Under the pieces are notes generated by a model. It was not told the DNA's origin and did no database searches. It worked only from the letters and a program-made list of their open reading frames with translations. A DNA stretch of 21,574 nucleotides, from contig PJER01000041.1 of assembly GCA_002825465.1 (NCBI GenBank), positions 1 through 21,574 of the forward strand. Direction: 5' to 3'. The stretch is from Candidatus Thorarchaeota archaeon MP8T_1 (GTDB taxonomy: Archaea > Asgardarchaeota > Thorarchaeia > Thorarchaeales > Thorarchaeaceae). The position numbers and the translations under genes are program-made. Below are positions 21,574 to 21,574 of the stretch, one piece after another; the stretch's first letter is position 1; every line of letters begins with the position of its first letter.

Positions 21574-21574
21574 G

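Noticed and set aside
1..21574. CRISPR array, insertion sequence or prophage
   Set aside because: No regularly spaced repeats, transposase, integrase or phage structural gene was found on either strand.

Overview
The window reads as a dense archaeal chromosome segment. It carries tRNA dimethyltransferase Trm1, an RlmE/FtsJ-type rRNA methyltransferase, Gar1, SRP19, an Sm-like protein and a TFE-beta-like Fe-S protein. A tRNA gene contains a bulge-helix-bulge intron. There is an H4MPT-dependent cyclohydrolase (Mch) and two subunits of a 2-oxoacid:ferredoxin oxidoreductase. Ribosome binding sites are mostly GGTG(A) or GGAGG, often followed 5-7 nt later by TTG. An LRR protein, Mch, TFE-beta and moderate G+C are compatible with an Asgard (for example Thorarchaeia-like) archaeon, but that placement is inference. 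No transposase, integrase, CRISPR array or phage gene was seen.

Layout. 1-2.7 kb: end of an M23-type metallopeptidase-like protein, a TIM-barrel sugar isomerase-like protein, a UPF0173 metallo-hydrolase and a cyclophilin, the last two separated by a bidirectional hairpin. 2.8-5.8 kb: RNA-information genes (trm1-rlmE on +; srp19-gar1 then TFE-beta on -). 5.9-8.1 kb: dCMP deaminase and pyrB, converging on an XRE-type regulator. 8.1-8.6 kb: a dicluster ferredoxin gene that seems to start with ATT, and an intron-containing tRNA-Pro(TGG). 8.6-12.3 kb: a GH13 glucosidase diverging from a run of small proteins. 12.4-13.7 kb: small membrane proteins, including two paralogous three-helix proteins, and a tRNA-Thr(GGT) with decayed tRNA-like pieces on the low-coordinate side. 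13.8-17.1 kb: LRR protein, Mch, MFS transporter. 17.2-18.8 kb: a ubiquitin-like sulfur carrier converging on KorC/KorB-type subunits. 19-20.8 kb: a CPBP membrane protease coupled to a seven-helix protein. 20.9-21.6 kb: an Sm-like protein with a C-terminal extension, and the end of an unannotated minus-strand gene.

How they fit together. Trm1, RlmE, Gar1, SRP19, Sm-like protein and TFE-beta form a transcription/RNA-maturation neighbourhood. dCMP deaminase and PyrB are pyrimidine genes that abut or overlap. The oxidoreductase subunits, the ferredoxin and Mch belong to ferredoxin- and C1-based anaerobic metabolism. The observations most worth a second look are the tRNA-Thr ladder with its paralogous small membrane genes, the ATT-initiated ferredoxin, the compact TFE-beta beside gar1, and the inverted repeats in front of the XRE, lsm, korB and TFE-beta genes. 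No stretch longer than 300 bases lacks a gene; the longest gap (18814-19058) holds a palindrome and a possible TATA box.
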